Assembly (NCBI GenBank): GCA_945870575.1 | Contig: CAMBSK010000002.1 | Span: 66,756 to 130,755 of the forward strand | Source: Bordetella parapertussis | GTDB taxonomy: Bacteria > Pseudomonadota > Gammaproteobacteria > Burkholderiales > Burkholderiaceae_C | Reading direction: 5' to 3' | Length of the DNA: 64,000 bases | Shown: positions 54,377 through 63,073 of the stretch, in pieces | How positions within the stretch are numbered: position 1 is the first letter of the stretch | Layout of the letters: each line of letters starts with the position of its first letter | The notes under the pieces: model-generated | The model's input: only the letters and a program-made list of their open reading frames with translations | Told to the model about the DNA's origin: nothing | Databases searched by the model: none | Program-made: the position numbers and the translations under genes

Positions 54377-55696
54377 TCAACGGCCTATGCCTTTGTAAAT
54401 AAACCCTTTTTCACGCATGCGTGCCGGGTCGAACAAATTGCGGCCATCAAATATCAGCGGTTGCTTGAGCGTCTTTTTAAGCAATTCAAAATCCGGCGCC
54501 TTGAACTGACGCCATTCGGTCATGATGACCAGCGCGTCAGCACCGTGCAGCGCGGCTTCCTTGGTACCGCACAATTGCAGCAATGGCTGCTGGCCGTAAA
54601 TATGCTGGGTTTCTTCCATGGCTGCCGGGTCAAAAGCCTGAACTTTGGCGCCCGCTTTCCATAAAGCTTCCATCAACACACGGCTGGGTGCTTCACGCAT
54701 GTCATCCGTGTTCGGCTTGAAAGACAATCCCCATAAGGCAATCGTCTTGCCGGCCAGACCTTCCACAAAATGACCGGCGATCTTGTCAAAGATGACGCGT
54801 TTTTGCGCTTGATTGCGCGCTTCCACCGCATTCAATATCAAAGGCTCATAGCCCATTTGCTGCGCAGTTTTCACCAATGCGCTGACATCTTTGGGGAAAC
54901 AGCTGCCGCCGTAACCGGCGCCTGCATAGATAAAGTGATAACCGATGCGCTGGTCACTGCCTATGCCTTGGCGCACTGATTCAATGTCTGCGCCTACGGC
55001 TTCTGCCAGATTGGCCAGTTCGTTCATGTAACTGATTTTGGTGGCCAGCATGCAGTTGGCAGCGTACTTGGTCATCTCTGCGCTGCGTATGCCCATGACA
55101 ATGATTTTGTCGTGGTTGCGGTTAAACGGCTCATACAGTTCGCGCAGCACTTTTTCAGCACGTGGGCTGTCGGTGCCGATGACAATGCGGTCCGGCCGTT
55201 GGCAATCGGCCACGGCAGCACCTTCTTTCAAAAACTCGGGGTTGGACACCACGTCAAATTCGACGCTGCTGCCGCGTTGACTCAGCGATTGCGTGATCGC
55301 ATGGCTGACCTTATCAGCGGTTCCCACCGGCACCGTGGATTTGTTCACCACCACCGCATAAGCATTTAAATGTTTGCCTATGGTGTCAGCCACTTTCAAT
55401 ACGTGTTTCAAATCAGCGCTGCCGTCCTCATCCGGCGGCGTGCCGACCGCGATAAAAACAACGTCAGCCTGCTGCAATGAAGCAGCTGCATCAGAGGTAA
55501 ATATCAATCTGTCTTCAGCGTAATTGTTTTTAACAATAGATTCCAAACCCGGCTCGAAGATAGGCATGTCGCCGTCCTTTAAGCGCGCCAGTTTGGCTTC
55601 ATCAATATCCACGCAGGTAACAGTGTGACCGGCGTCTGCCAGTACCGCACCTTGCACCAAACCTACATAACCTGTTCCAAATACAGTGATCTTCAT
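54377..55696 (-). CDS. ugd: UDP-glucose 6-dehydrogenase
   Basis: 439 residues. The NAD-binding start is [21 protein letters not shown], the catalytic cysteine lies in [15 protein letters not shown], and [18 protein letters not shown] is the C-terminal UDP-binding motif. It makes UDP-glucuronate. I chose the ATG at 55696; the longer frame to 55987 overlaps sixA. In this setting UDP-glucuronate could feed glucuronosyl-diacylglycerol synthesis by the nearby GT4 enzyme, although capsule or lipid A uses are equally possible. Confidence 0.96.
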   Translation of the reverse strand: MKITVFGTGYVGLVQGAVLADAGHTVTCVDIDEAKLARLKDGDMPIFEPGLESIVKNNYAEDRLIFTSDAAASLQQADVVFIAVGTPPDEDGSADLKHVLKVADTIGKHLNAYAVVVNKSTVPVGTADKVSHAITQSLSQRGSSVEFDVVSNPEFLKEGAAVADCQRPDRIVIGTDSPRAEKVLRELYEPFNRNHDKIIVMGIRSAEMTKYAANCMLATKISYMNELANLAEAVGADIESVRQGIGSDQRIGYHFIYAGAGYGGSCFPKDVSALVKTAQQMGYEPLILNAVEARNQAQKRVIFDKIAGHFVEGLAGKTIALWGLSFKPNTDDMREAPSRVLMEALWKAGAKVQAFDPAAMEETQHIYGQQPLLQLCGTKEAALHGADALVIMTEWRQFKAPDFELLKKTLKQPLIFDGRNLFDPARMREKGFIYKGIGR

Positions 55697-55757
55697 CTGC
55701 TTGCTTCCTGTTTGTGAAGATCCTAGGAAATTTGCGTGACAAAGTCTTGTCGTTTTC

Positions 55758-55775
55758 ATGAAGGTTTGATGAAAG
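55758..55775 (-). promoter_or_regulatory. PHO box-like repeat upstream of ugd
   Basis: On the minus strand CTTTCAT-N4-CCTTCAT matches CTGTCAT-N4-CTGTCAT at 11 of 14 positions, about 62 bp before the ugd start. Confidence 0.45.
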
Positions 55776-55776
55776 C

Positions 55777-55794
55777 TTGTCACCAAACAGTCAC
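55777..55794 (+). promoter_or_regulatory. PHO box-like repeat upstream of sixA
   Basis: TTGTCAC-N4-CAGTCAC matches the PHO consensus at 10 of 14 positions, 64 bp before the sixA start and back-to-back with the ugd repeat. Confidence 0.4.
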
Positions 55795-55858
55795 GGCTGA
55801 TTTGTACATTCTTGAAAAACAATAGCGTTCCAATCAACCTGCATGAATACACACAGTT

Positions 55859-56320
55859 ATGGATTTGATTTTCTGGCGTCATGCGGAAACCACGGAAGCA
55901 CTGGATGGGCAAGCTGATGCCGAGCGGCCTTTGACCGCTCGTGGCGAGCGTCAGGCATTGCGCATGGCGCACTGGCTGGAACGTCAATTACCGGAAAGCA
56001 CCAAGATCTTGTGTTGCCCCAGCGTGCGCGCCGAGCAAACCGTGATTCCCTTGGGTCGCAAATACAAGCTGCGTGAAGAACTGTCGCCGAACGCTTCTAT
56101 CGACGATGTGTTGACACTGGCGCAATGGCCGCTGAATAAAAACAGCATCTTGCTGGTTACCCATCAACCTTTGATAGGCGAAATCATTTCTCAATTAATG
56201 CAGATTCAACTGCAGGAACTGGTGGTGAGAAAAGGGTCTGTGTGGTGGTTGCGTTCACGCTTCAAGGACGAAAAACCGCAAACCATGCTGGTCACCGTGC
56301 AAACACCAGAGTTGCTATGA
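55859..56320 (+). CDS. sixA: SixA-like histidine phosphatase
   Basis: 153 residues of the histidine phosphatase family. The catalytic RHAETTE lies at residues 7-13, and further sites are [10 protein letters not shown] and the C-terminal [11 protein letters not shown]. SixA removes phosphate from phosphohistidine in phosphorelay or PTS proteins. It diverges from ugd and converges on the aquaporin gene. Confidence 0.9.
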   Translation: MDLIFWRHAETTEALDGQADAERPLTARGERQALRMAHWLERQLPESTKILCCPSVRAEQTVIPLGRKYKLREELSPNASIDDVLTLAQWPLNKNSILLVTHQPLIGEIISQLMQIQLQELVVRKGSVWWLRSRFKDEKPQTMLVTVQTPELL

Positions 56321-56328
56321 GTAGTCGC

Positions 56329-56985
56329 TCAGACAGCGCTTCCGTCTTTTTTCAGTAAGGTGTAGCACGCTGCAACCAACAAACCGGCAGCGCATTGCGC
56401 CAGCACAAAGCCCGGCGCATCCGCAGGCTGTATACCTGCAAACGTATTGCTCATCATGCGGCCAAACACCGCGGCTGGATTTGCAAACGAGGTGCTGGCG
56501 GTAAACCAATACGCCCCGCCTATGTAACAAGCCACGAGACCGGCAGCACGCCCAGGTAGCGCCAAAAGAATCACCGATAACAAACCCGCGGTTGCCACTG
56601 CCTCGGCCAACCATTGCGCCGGACCGGTTCTCACCTTGGTTGACCATTGCAGGATGTCCAGCTCAAACATGGCATTTGCCAGCCAGGCGCCACAGGCGGC
56701 ACCGGCGAGTTGTGCCAGCACACAAGCCAAGGTCAACGCCACTGGCCAGCGATCCCGCCAAGCCATGAACGCGGTAACTACCGGATTGAAATGTGCGCCG
56801 CTGACCGGGCCCAGGGTTTCTATCAACACATACAAGACGAACACCGTCGCCAATGTGTTGGCCAGCAAGGCCACCGCAGTATTGCCTTGAGAAAGTTGCT
56901 CGGCCATGATGCCCGAGCCAATGACTGCACACAACAAGACGGCGGTACCCGCAAACTCCGCCAGCAGGTGCTTGACTTTGCTCAT
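56329..56985 (-). CDS. MIP-family channel (AqpS-like) in the ars operon
   Basis: 218 residues with six membrane spans and two pore loops. The first loop is SGAHFNPVV (NP-V instead of NPA), the second SFANPAAVFGRMM, where the usual NPARxxGP arginine is displaced. It overlaps arsC by 4 bp. AqpS in the Sinorhizobium ars operon conducts arsenite out of the cell, and this gene is probably its counterpart. Confidence 0.88.
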   Translation of the reverse strand: MSKVKHLLAEFAGTAVLLCAVIGSGIMAEQLSQGNTAVALLANTLATVFVLYVLIETLGPVSGAHFNPVVTAFMAWRDRWPVALTLACVLAQLAGAACGAWLANAMFELDILQWSTKVRTGPAQWLAEAVATAGLLSVILLALPGRAAGLVACYIGGAYWFTASTSFANPAAVFGRMMSNTFAGIQPADAPGFVLAQCAAGLLVAACYTLLKKDGSAV

Positions 56986-57485
56986 GGCTTGGCCAGTTCT
57001 CTGGCGCTTTGCTGCAAAGCCATTTTGCTCAAACTGGCGACTGGCAGATGAATGAAAATCTCAAGTCGACGACGGATCATGTGCAGCGTTTTCAGGAAAG
57101 CGATGCGCTTCTCATCTTCACTGCCCTCGCCAGCCGACGGGTCTTCGTAACCCCAATGCGCGGTCGCCGGTTGGCCCGGCCAATACGGACATACCTCACC
57201 GGCGGCGTTGTCGCAGACAGTGATGACCAGGTCCATGTGCGGTGCATCTGCCAAGGCAAACACATCCCAACTTTTGCTATGTAAACCATCAATAGCAATG
57301 CCTTCTTTTTGCAACACTTCCAAGGCCAGAGGATTGGGCTGCTGCTTGTCACGCGGGCTGCTGCCGGCGGAAAAGCCCTTGAACCGGCCACGCCCCATAT
57401 GGGTGAGCAAGGCCTCGGCCAGAATGCTGCGCGCCGAATTGTGGGTGCATAAAAACAATACATTCAATATTTTTTGCTGATTCAT
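56982..57485 (-). CDS. arsC: Arsenate reductase (low-molecular-weight phosphatase type)
   Basis: 167 residues. The P-loop FLCTHNSARSILAEA contains the nucleophilic cysteine, and further cysteines lie in VCDNAAGEVCPYWPG. The DPSAGEGSEDEK stretch is usual for thioredoxin-type ArsC proteins. I chose the ATG at 57485 (MNQQKILN). It reduces arsenate to arsenite, which the coupled channel would release. It lies 16 bp after arsR. Confidence 0.93.
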   Translation of the reverse strand: MNQQKILNVLFLCTHNSARSILAEALLTHMGRGRFKGFSAGSSPRDKQQPNPLALEVLQKEGIAIDGLHSKSWDVFALADAPHMDLVITVCDNAAGEVCPYWPGQPATAHWGYEDPSAGEGSEDEKRIAFLKTLHMIRRRLEIFIHLPVASLSKMALQQSARELAKP

Positions 57486-57501
57486 GAGATTTTTCCTTTG
57501 T

Positions 57502-57828
57502 TCAACAAGCAGCGCACTTCGTGACGTCTTGCAATTCACATGACTGGCCTTGACAGCAGTTGGCTGTCAAATAGCTCATCACGGCATTCATTTGGGCAAA
57601 ACCGGCGCGGTATATCAAGCGTCGACCATCGCGTTGCTGGGTCACCAGACCGGCGTTCATCAACTCTTTCAAATGAAACGACAAAGTGTTGGGCAGTACC
57701 TGCAATTGCTCTGCCAACTCGCCGGGGCTCATGCCGGTGTCGCCCGCCACCACCAAGGCACGGAAAATCTGCAAGCGGCTGGCTTGCGCAAGAGCGGATA
57801 AGGCTTTGATGACAGCGTCTGATTCCAT
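57502..57828 (-). CDS. arsR: ArsR-family repressor
   Basis: 108 residues with a winged helix (ELAEQLQVLPNTLSFHLKELMNAGLV) and a cysteine-rich C-terminus, CCQGQSC then CAAC. The classic CVC in the recognition helix is absent, so arsenite is probably sensed through the C-terminal cysteines, as in some other proteobacterial ArsR types. It is the first gene of arsR-arsC-channel. Confidence 0.92.
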   Translation of the reverse strand: MESDAVIKALSALAQASRLQIFRALVVAGDTGMSPGELAEQLQVLPNTLSFHLKELMNAGLVTQQRDGRRLIYRAGFAQMNAVMSYLTANCCQGQSCELQDVTKCAAC

Positions 57829-57850
57829 ATTTCCATTGTAATGGAAATAT
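57827..57850. promoter_or_regulatory. Probable ArsR operator
   Basis: A perfect palindrome with 11-bp arms ATATTTCCATT and AATGGAAATAT around GT touches the arsR start codon (ATG at 57828-57826). Its position allows direct autoregulation. Confidence 0.8.
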
Positions 57851-57868
57851 TTGACAATTCAATGACAT
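57851..57868 (-). promoter_or_regulatory. PHO box-like repeat upstream of arsR
   Basis: On the minus strand ATGTCAT-N4-TTGTCAA matches the PHO consensus at 11 of 14 positions. It abuts the ArsR palindrome, 22 bp before the arsR start. Confidence 0.45.
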
Positions 57869-57985
57869 GCTTTGTGTGCGATGGTTCTTGAGCTTGAAAT
57901 GCGTCACGGATTTGAGTTTGCAGGCCTGTCACCGCTATGCTTACCGACTGACGATGGCGCTTTTGCTGATCAACGGGGAATCCGA

Positions 57986-58276
57986 TTGCTTACAACCACC
58001 TTGCCCCTTTTTTTCATCGACCTGATTTTGGGCTTTACTTTGCTCGAAGCTGTCTTTCTTGTGTGGCGTTACCGCGCCAGCGGTCTGGGCTTGTCAGACA
58101 AAGACATATGCATGGGCTTGCTGCCCGGGTTTTGTCTGATGCTGGGTTTGCGTTTTGCGGCGCAAGCTGAGGTGCCGCTGTCTGTGTTTGCCTGCCTGTT
58201 GGCAGCCGGCGTGGCGCATGCGCTGGATTTTTACCGCAGGTACAGGCTGGCTGCCGAAACGCCTCATCAGAATTGA
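57986..58276 (+). CDS. Small hypothetical membrane protein
   Basis: About 96 residues from a TTG at 57986 with GGGGA upstream; the open frame continues upstream to 57872 but that part looks non-coding. Three hydrophobic spans are seen: TLPLFFIDLILGFTLLEAVFLV, MGLLPGFCLMLGLRFAA and LSVFACLLAAGVAHAL. I recall similar small proteins in other Burkholderiales, but no function. Confidence 0.55.
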   Translation: MLTTTLPLFFIDLILGFTLLEAVFLVWRYRASGLGLSDKDICMGLLPGFCLMLGLRFAAQAEVPLSVFACLLAAGVAHALDFYRRYRLAAETPHQN

Positions 58277-58358
58277 TGGGCTCGTATCAAAGACATTCAG
58301 CCGCTTTGACACAGTTGGCACAAAGGGCACGCGCAAATATCGAGTGTGGCGGACATGT

Positions 58359-58700
58359 TCAAAACGGCTTGAGGGATTCAGGCGAATCCGCTGTCGGGTC
58401 GGAGTAGCCGGTGAAATCAGGCGACGTGTCCATGGGGTCAGTCTCAACGCCCATGACCTCCGTGTCGGAGCAGGTGTCACAGCGTTTGGCCAGCGGCTTA
58501 GCGTCTTCCATCATGGCGTGCCCGGCTTTGTTCGGGCAGACATCGCAATCCCGATAAGTTTCACCTGAAACTTCCGCAGGGGACATGCTTGCATTAAATG
58601 TATTCATGTCAAGCGTTTGCGCGCTACAGACCATAGGCCGCGCCATGACAAGCGCACTCATCATGCAGATGGCGTTAAAGCTGATGAAATGTTTTTTCAT
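58359..58700 (-). CDS. Small secreted protein with two Cys-x2-Cys motifs
   Basis: About 113 residues with a signal peptide (KKHFISFNAICMMSALVMA, end near CSA-QTL). The mature part has CDVC and CDTC motifs 22 residues apart and a Thr/Ser/Asp/Pro-rich tail. It could bind a metal or form disulfides. I do not recognise the family. It sits alone in an accessory stretch. Confidence 0.55.
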   Translation of the reverse strand: MKKHFISFNAICMMSALVMARPMVCSAQTLDMNTFNASMSPAEVSGETYRDCDVCPNKAGHAMMEDAKPLAKRCDTCSDTEVMGVETDPMDTSPDFTGYSDPTADSPESLKPF

Positions 58701-58751
58701 ATTAGCCAGCCTCAAAGGAACTTGAAAAACAAAAATTGGGGGTTTGCTCTT

Positions 58752-58862
58752 TCATTGCATCATCCTGCCGGGGTGGCGCAGGCCCAGCGCGCCGCCATAC
58801 CGCGGCATCAGCACGGTGTGCATGCCAAGCACGCCGGCCACGGTCAGGTAATCGTGCGACAT
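58752..58862 (-). pseudogene. Truncated Doc-type toxin
   Basis: An ATG at 58862 begins MSHDYLTVAGVLGMHTVLMPRYGG and stops after 36 residues. The start matches the N-terminus of Doc/Fic-type toxins (YLT-x2-VL-x2-H-x7-YGG), but the catalytic HxFxxGNKR region is gone. It begins 3 bp after the antitoxin stop. Confidence 0.6.
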
Positions 58863-58865
58863 GGT

Positions 58866-59111
58866 TTACTTGGCCAGTTCGCGGTAGAGGCTGTCGAACT
58901 CATCCAGACTGGACGCGAGAGAAACCATCACTTGGCGGCGGGGGAGATCCTTCTGTTGGCGTTCGATGTAGTCGCGCAAAGCCTCGTCAAGCACCGCCTG
59001 GAACTGGCGACCTTGGCTTTCTGCGATCTGGCGCATTGCGGCCAGCACATCCGGTGCGGTTTGGGAGGAAAACTTTTCGCGAACAGGGGTTGTTATGGCC
59101 ATCTCCATCAT
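58866..59111 (-). CDS. Antitoxin-like protein next to a truncated Doc toxin
   Basis: 81 residues (or 78 from the internal ATG at 59102). The middle part, MRQIAESQGRQFQAVLDEALRDYIERQ, looks like a ribbon-helix-helix-type DNA-binding domain, followed by a C-terminal tail that would bind the toxin. The gene itself is intact although its partner is truncated. Confidence 0.65.
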   Translation of the reverse strand: MMEMAITTPVREKFSSQTAPDVLAAMRQIAESQGRQFQAVLDEALRDYIERQQKDLPRRQVMVSLASSLDEFDSLYRELAK

Positions 59112-59258
59112 GATTCATCTTGACATTTCATGATATGGCAAGATCGACCTGATCACCACCGTCTATTCGGTATTCGAGGGTCAACTGGCCACCTCCGAGG
59201 CCAATGAAGCTCCAAAGCACCGTCTTTGGTCTGTGCAACATTTGTACACAGCTTCTTT

Positions 59259-60533
59259 TCATCGGGTTTTGTGCACATTCAGCGGCATGACTGCCCCGGC
59301 GTTATGGCCCCAAGCATTTCGAACATAAGTCGCAACGGCAGCAAGCTCTGAGTCCGAGAGTGAATGCCCGAAGGGGGGCATGCCATAGGGACGCTGGTTA
59401 CCCTTGGTTGTGGGTGCGAAACCACCGCTGAGAATGATTCGAACAAGGTTGACGCTTGAATGCATGATGACCGTGCGATTGTCGGCAAGAGACGGATAGC
59501 TCCCACGCCCCTCGCCATTGTCGCCATGGCACGAAGCGCATTGGTTGAGATAGAGGTTTTGACCGATTTGCAGGCTCTCAGCATTGGCAAGCTTAGTATC
59601 TGCCTTTGCACTTTCTTGTCGCGGCAACTCCTTTAAATAATGAGCAATGGCTTTCAAGTCCTTTTGATTCAGATGCTGTGTGCTGCTAAAAACAACCTCT
59701 GCCATTGGCCCTAAAGTTGAACTGCTGGCAGTCTTGCCAGTCTTTAGCAATTGCATGATTTCCTCTATGGTCCAGTCTTGAAGGCCTGCCTCGGCTGGCG
59801 AGGAAAGAGACGGGGCGTACCAGTTTTGCATGGGGATCAAGCCGCCACTCAAGCCGCTGTTAGCCTGGGTGGCACCGAACATATTGCGAGGCGCGTGACA
59901 GGCTTGGCAGTGCCCTAGACCTTTCACCAAATACGCGCCTCGGTTCCATTCATCGCTCTGCTGCTTCAGGGGCTCGAATGGCTCTGGCGAAAAGAACAAC
60001 GCTCGCCAAACCGCCAAAGCTGCCTGCGTGTTGTAGGGAAACTGCAAAGCATGTGGCCGATTGGTTTGTTGGACTGGCTGCACACTGCGCAGATAAGCAA
60101 ATAGCGCGTCCGTGTCGTCTCTGGTGATGCGGGTGTACTCCGTGTAAGGAAAGGCGGGATAGAGTAGCCTGCCATCTTTTGAGCGGCCATGGTGCATCGC
60201 TTGCCAGAAGTCGGCGGCGGTCCAAGCACCTATCCCTGTCAGTCTGTCCGGGGTGATATTTGAGGTGACAACGGTGCCAAAGGGTGTGTCAATGTTTTTG
60301 CCCCCGGCAAACGGCAGGCCTCCTCGCGCGGTATGGCAAGCAGCACAGTTTCCGACCTGGGCCAAATAGGCACCACGCTGTGCCAACTGCGCTGCCGGTA
60401 CCTCCACAGAAGAACCTTCATCAACGGGGCTGCCATCTTGGCCGTTCATCGACACAAACAACACCAAGCCTCCCATATATACGACCATGACCAAGGCCAA
60501 AGTTTTGGCTAATCGCAAACGCATGGCTTTCAT
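59259..60533 (-). CDS. Trihaem cytochrome c (dehydrogenase electron-acceptor type)
   Basis: About 424 residues with an N-terminal membrane anchor/signal and three haem motifs: CAACH (in VGNCAACHTARGG), CQACH and CASCH (QCASCHGDNGEG). This matches the cytochrome subunit of membrane-bound alcohol, gluconate or aldehyde dehydrogenases, and the C-terminal cytochrome part of some molybdenum hydroxylases. Its ATG overlaps the upstream cytochrome gene (ATGA). No catalytic subunit is adjacent. Confidence 0.9.
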   Translation of the reverse strand: MKAMRLRLAKTLALVMVVYMGGLVLFVSMNGQDGSPVDEGSSVEVPAAQLAQRGAYLAQVGNCAACHTARGGLPFAGGKNIDTPFGTVVTSNITPDRLTGIGAWTAADFWQAMHHGRSKDGRLLYPAFPYTEYTRITRDDTDALFAYLRSVQPVQQTNRPHALQFPYNTQAALAVWRALFFSPEPFEPLKQQSDEWNRGAYLVKGLGHCQACHAPRNMFGATQANSGLSGGLIPMQNWYAPSLSSPAEAGLQDWTIEEIMQLLKTGKTASSSTLGPMAEVVFSSTQHLNQKDLKAIAHYLKELPRQESAKADTKLANAESLQIGQNLYLNQCASCHGDNGEGRGSYPSLADNRTVIMHSSVNLVRIILSGGFAPTTKGNQRPYGMPPFGHSLSDSELAAVATYVRNAWGHNAGAVMPLNVHKTR

Positions 60534-61249
60534 CGGAATCCACTCCCGCATTCCATGGTTGGTTTAGCAGGCAGGCTCACCGCAGGTAAGCCCTGCTTGA
60601 CTGACTGCGAAGACAGCCAAGTCGCAACAGCCACAACGTCCTGCGGCGACAGTCGGCGCGTGATTTCTCCCATGCAGTCTGGCGCGGCTGCACGCCGCAA
60701 GCCGGCGCTCCACGCACCCAACTGCGCAAGAAGGTAATCGTGCGGAAGACCAAGCAGTCCTGGCATGGCGGGAGCCACGCCCGTCATGGCCGCGCCATGG
60801 CAGCTCGCGCAGGCAGGTAGGCTACGGCTTGCGTCACCGTGACGGACCAGTTGTTCGCCACGGGCTAGCAACGCTGAAGGCGCTTTGGTGGTCTGCGCAG
60901 GCGGATAGGGAAGATCCAATGATGCGAAATGCTTCGCGATTTCCATCAGGTACTGGTCGGACATGTGGTCCAGCAGGTAAGCCATGGTCGCGTTCTGTCG
61001 CCTGCCTTCTCGAAAGTTGATCAGCTGGTTGTACAAATAACCTGCGGGCTTGCCCGCAATCCGTGGGAAATAACCGCTGTTCGTCGCCCGCCCCTCTTTG
61101 CCATGGCATGTGGCGCATGCCTTCATCCGTTCCTGCATGGTGTCAGGAGGTTCAGCCGCCCAGGCTGCGGCTTGGTTCAGGCCAATAACAAGCAGCCAAC
61201 ACGCCAGATGGCACGATACGGATGAAGATGAAGAAGCATTTGCACTCAT
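60530..61249 (-). CDS. Dihaem cytochrome c (c4-like)
   Basis: About 239 residues with a Sec signal ending AWA-AEP and two haem motifs, CATCHGKEG and CASCHGAAM, each in its own domain (PRIAGKPAGYLYNQLINFREG and PGLLGLPHDYLLAQLGAW), the layout of cytochrome c4. It is co-transcribed with the trihaem cytochrome and diverges from a MocR regulator. Confidence 0.88.
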   Translation of the reverse strand: MSANASSSSSVSCHLACWLLVIGLNQAAAWAAEPPDTMQERMKACATCHGKEGRATNSGYFPRIAGKPAGYLYNQLINFREGRRQNATMAYLLDHMSDQYLMEIAKHFASLDLPYPPAQTTKAPSALLARGEQLVRHGDASRSLPACASCHGAAMTGVAPAMPGLLGLPHDYLLAQLGAWSAGLRRAAAPDCMGEITRRLSPQDVVAVATWLSSQSVKQGLPAVSLPAKPTMECGSGFR

Positions 61250-61368
61250 GTTCGGGGGACTCTTAAACGGTTGGGAGCAGTGTCGCAAACAATATCTGAT
61301 ACCGCCAGACTCAGTTATTCTTTAAAATACCATATCAGTTTGCTCAGACCTCTGACTACGACCTGCCT

Positions 61369-62781
61369 ATGAAAAAGTACGAATTACTTGCCGAGGACAT
61401 GGAGGCCCTGATCACCTCAGGGACGATCAAGCCCGGCGAGAGGCTGCCATCTGTGCGCCAGACCATCACCGCCCGGCACCTGAGTCCTTCCACTGTGTTT
61501 GAGGCCTATTACCTGCTGGAGGCAAGAGGACTGATAGAGGCACGGCCACGCTCGGGCTACTTCGTGAAGAATCGGCCCACCTTGCGCAAAGAGCCACAGG
61601 CCGCCGACCCTGCCCCCGAGCCAAGAGAGGTGGTCGTCAACGACTTGGTGCTGGAAGTCTTGGGCGCGGGTCACGGGCGCGATGTGGTGCCTCTCGGATC
61701 CGCTTTCCCCAACCCACATTTGTTTCCAGTTGCCCGACTTGGACGCAGCATGGGTGCGGCACTGCGGGACATGTCGCCGACCCAACTGCTTGAAGACCTG
61801 GCACCGGGTAACGCGGATTTGCGACGCCAAATTGCGCTGCGCTACATGGGAAACGGCGTCATCGCCAGCTCAGATGAAATTGTTATCACCAGCGGTGCGA
61901 TGGAGGCGTTGAACATGTGCCTGCAAGCCGTCACGCAAGCCGGTGATGCCGTGGCCATTGAGTCACCAGCCTTCTATGGCTGCCTACAGGCACTCGAACG
62001 GTTGAAGCTGCGCGCGGTGGAGGTTGCTACCCACCCACGCGATGGCATTCAACTTGATTCGCTAGAAGCCGTACTCAAACGCGAGCCCGTCAAGGCCTGC
62101 TGGTTCATGCCCAACTTCCAGAACCCTTTAGGTGCACTGATGCCATTGGAGAACAAGCGCAAATTGGTGCACTTTCTGGCGCAAAAGGGTATCCCGCTGA
62201 TCGAGGACGATGTGTATGGTGAGATGTACTTTGGCGTACGCAGGCCGCCACCGGCCAAATGCTTTGACAAGGACGGTTGGGTTCTGCACTGCAGCTCTTT
62301 CTCCAAGAGTCTGGCACCCGGATACCGGCTGGGATGGACAGCAGCAGGCCGCTTTGCGCGCACCGTTGAGCGGCTCAAGCTTTCAAGCACCTTGTCTGTC
62401 TCAGTGCCTGTGCAATTGGGCATCCTGCACTACCTACAGGAGGGGGGTTACGACAAGCACTTGCGCATATTGCGCGGGACACTCAGCGCGCAGCGGGACG
62501 TGGCGCTTGAGGCTATTGCCAAGCATTTTCCAAAAGGCGTGCGGATTACTCAGCCCGAGGGCGGCTACTTTTTGTGGGTGGAGTTACCGCCGGGATTAAA
62601 TGCGCTGGTGCTGCAGCGACTGGCCTTATCTCAAAACATCAGCATCGCTCCGGGACAATTGTTCTCTGCAGACCAGCGATTCAGCCACTGCATTCGACTC
62701 AATTTCGGACACCCCTCGGCGCAACAGCTTGAGCCGGCGCTCAAGTCACTGGGCAGACTGGTTCACACCTTGGCAAAGTAA
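61369..62781 (+). CDS. MocR-family (GntR/aminotransferase) regulator
   Basis: 470 residues. An N-terminal GntR winged helix (GERLPSVRQTITARHLSPSTVFEAYYLLEARGLIEARPRSGYFV) is joined by a linker to a class-I aminotransferase domain. VYGEMYFG, SSFSKSLAPGYRLGW (PLP lysine) and RLNFGHPS are visible. MocR proteins sense PLP or amino compounds. It faces the cytochrome operon across a 119-bp gap that contains CTGATA and TATCAG inverted half-sites. Confidence 0.93.
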   Translation: MKKYELLAEDMEALITSGTIKPGERLPSVRQTITARHLSPSTVFEAYYLLEARGLIEARPRSGYFVKNRPTLRKEPQAADPAPEPREVVVNDLVLEVLGAGHGRDVVPLGSAFPNPHLFPVARLGRSMGAALRDMSPTQLLEDLAPGNADLRRQIALRYMGNGVIASSDEIVITSGAMEALNMCLQAVTQAGDAVAIESPAFYGCLQALERLKLRAVEVATHPRDGIQLDSLEAVLKREPVKACWFMPNFQNPLGALMPLENKRKLVHFLAQKGIPLIEDDVYGEMYFGVRRPPPAKCFDKDGWVLHCSSFSKSLAPGYRLGWTAAGRFARTVERLKLSSTLSVSVPVQLGILHYLQEGGYDKHLRILRGTLSAQRDVALEAIAKHFPKGVRITQPEGGYFLWVELPPGLNALVLQRLALSQNISIAPGQLFSADQRFSHCIRLNFGHPSAQQLEPALKSLGRLVHTLAK

Positions 62782-62836
62782 ATTCGAAAGTATTTAATAT
62801 GTGAGCTGCTACCGGATTTAAAGACACTTTGTTAAA

Positions 62837-63073
62837 GTGATAAATGAAACTGGAGGTGGTTTATGGATTCGAGAGTTAAATGAAGACTCTCAAGACTCGT
62901 TTCATGAATTGAGCAATTTCAAGCCTGAACAAGCAGAGATTGAGCGACTGGTATGTGAAGTTGCCAAACTTAAGATGGAGCGCGACATCCAAAAAAAGAC
63001 CGCTAACTGTATGTTGTTAGCGGCCTTTAAACTTGCATTTGGTGGGCTGGGGTCTATTGAAAGATGGCTTTAA
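62837..63073 (+). pseudogene. IS3-family transposase (OrfA) fragment
   Basis: Within this frame, residues about 30-55 (PEQAEIERLVCEVAKLKMER then DIQKKT) match the coiled-coil end of IS3-family OrfA. The helix-turn-helix part and all of OrfB are missing, and no terminal repeats are visible, so only a scar remains. Confidence 0.65.
63000..63023 (+). terminator. Terminator-like hairpin
   Basis: CCGCTAAC pairs with GTTAGCGG around an 8-nt loop and is followed by CCTTTAA. It may end the MocR transcript or be part of the IS remnant. Confidence 0.4.

Noticed and set aside
59112..59258. Short frame reading YGKIDLITTVYSVFEGQ between the antitoxin and cytochrome genes
   Set aside because: It has no start codon and no family I can name; possibly debris of an older gene, but not supportable.
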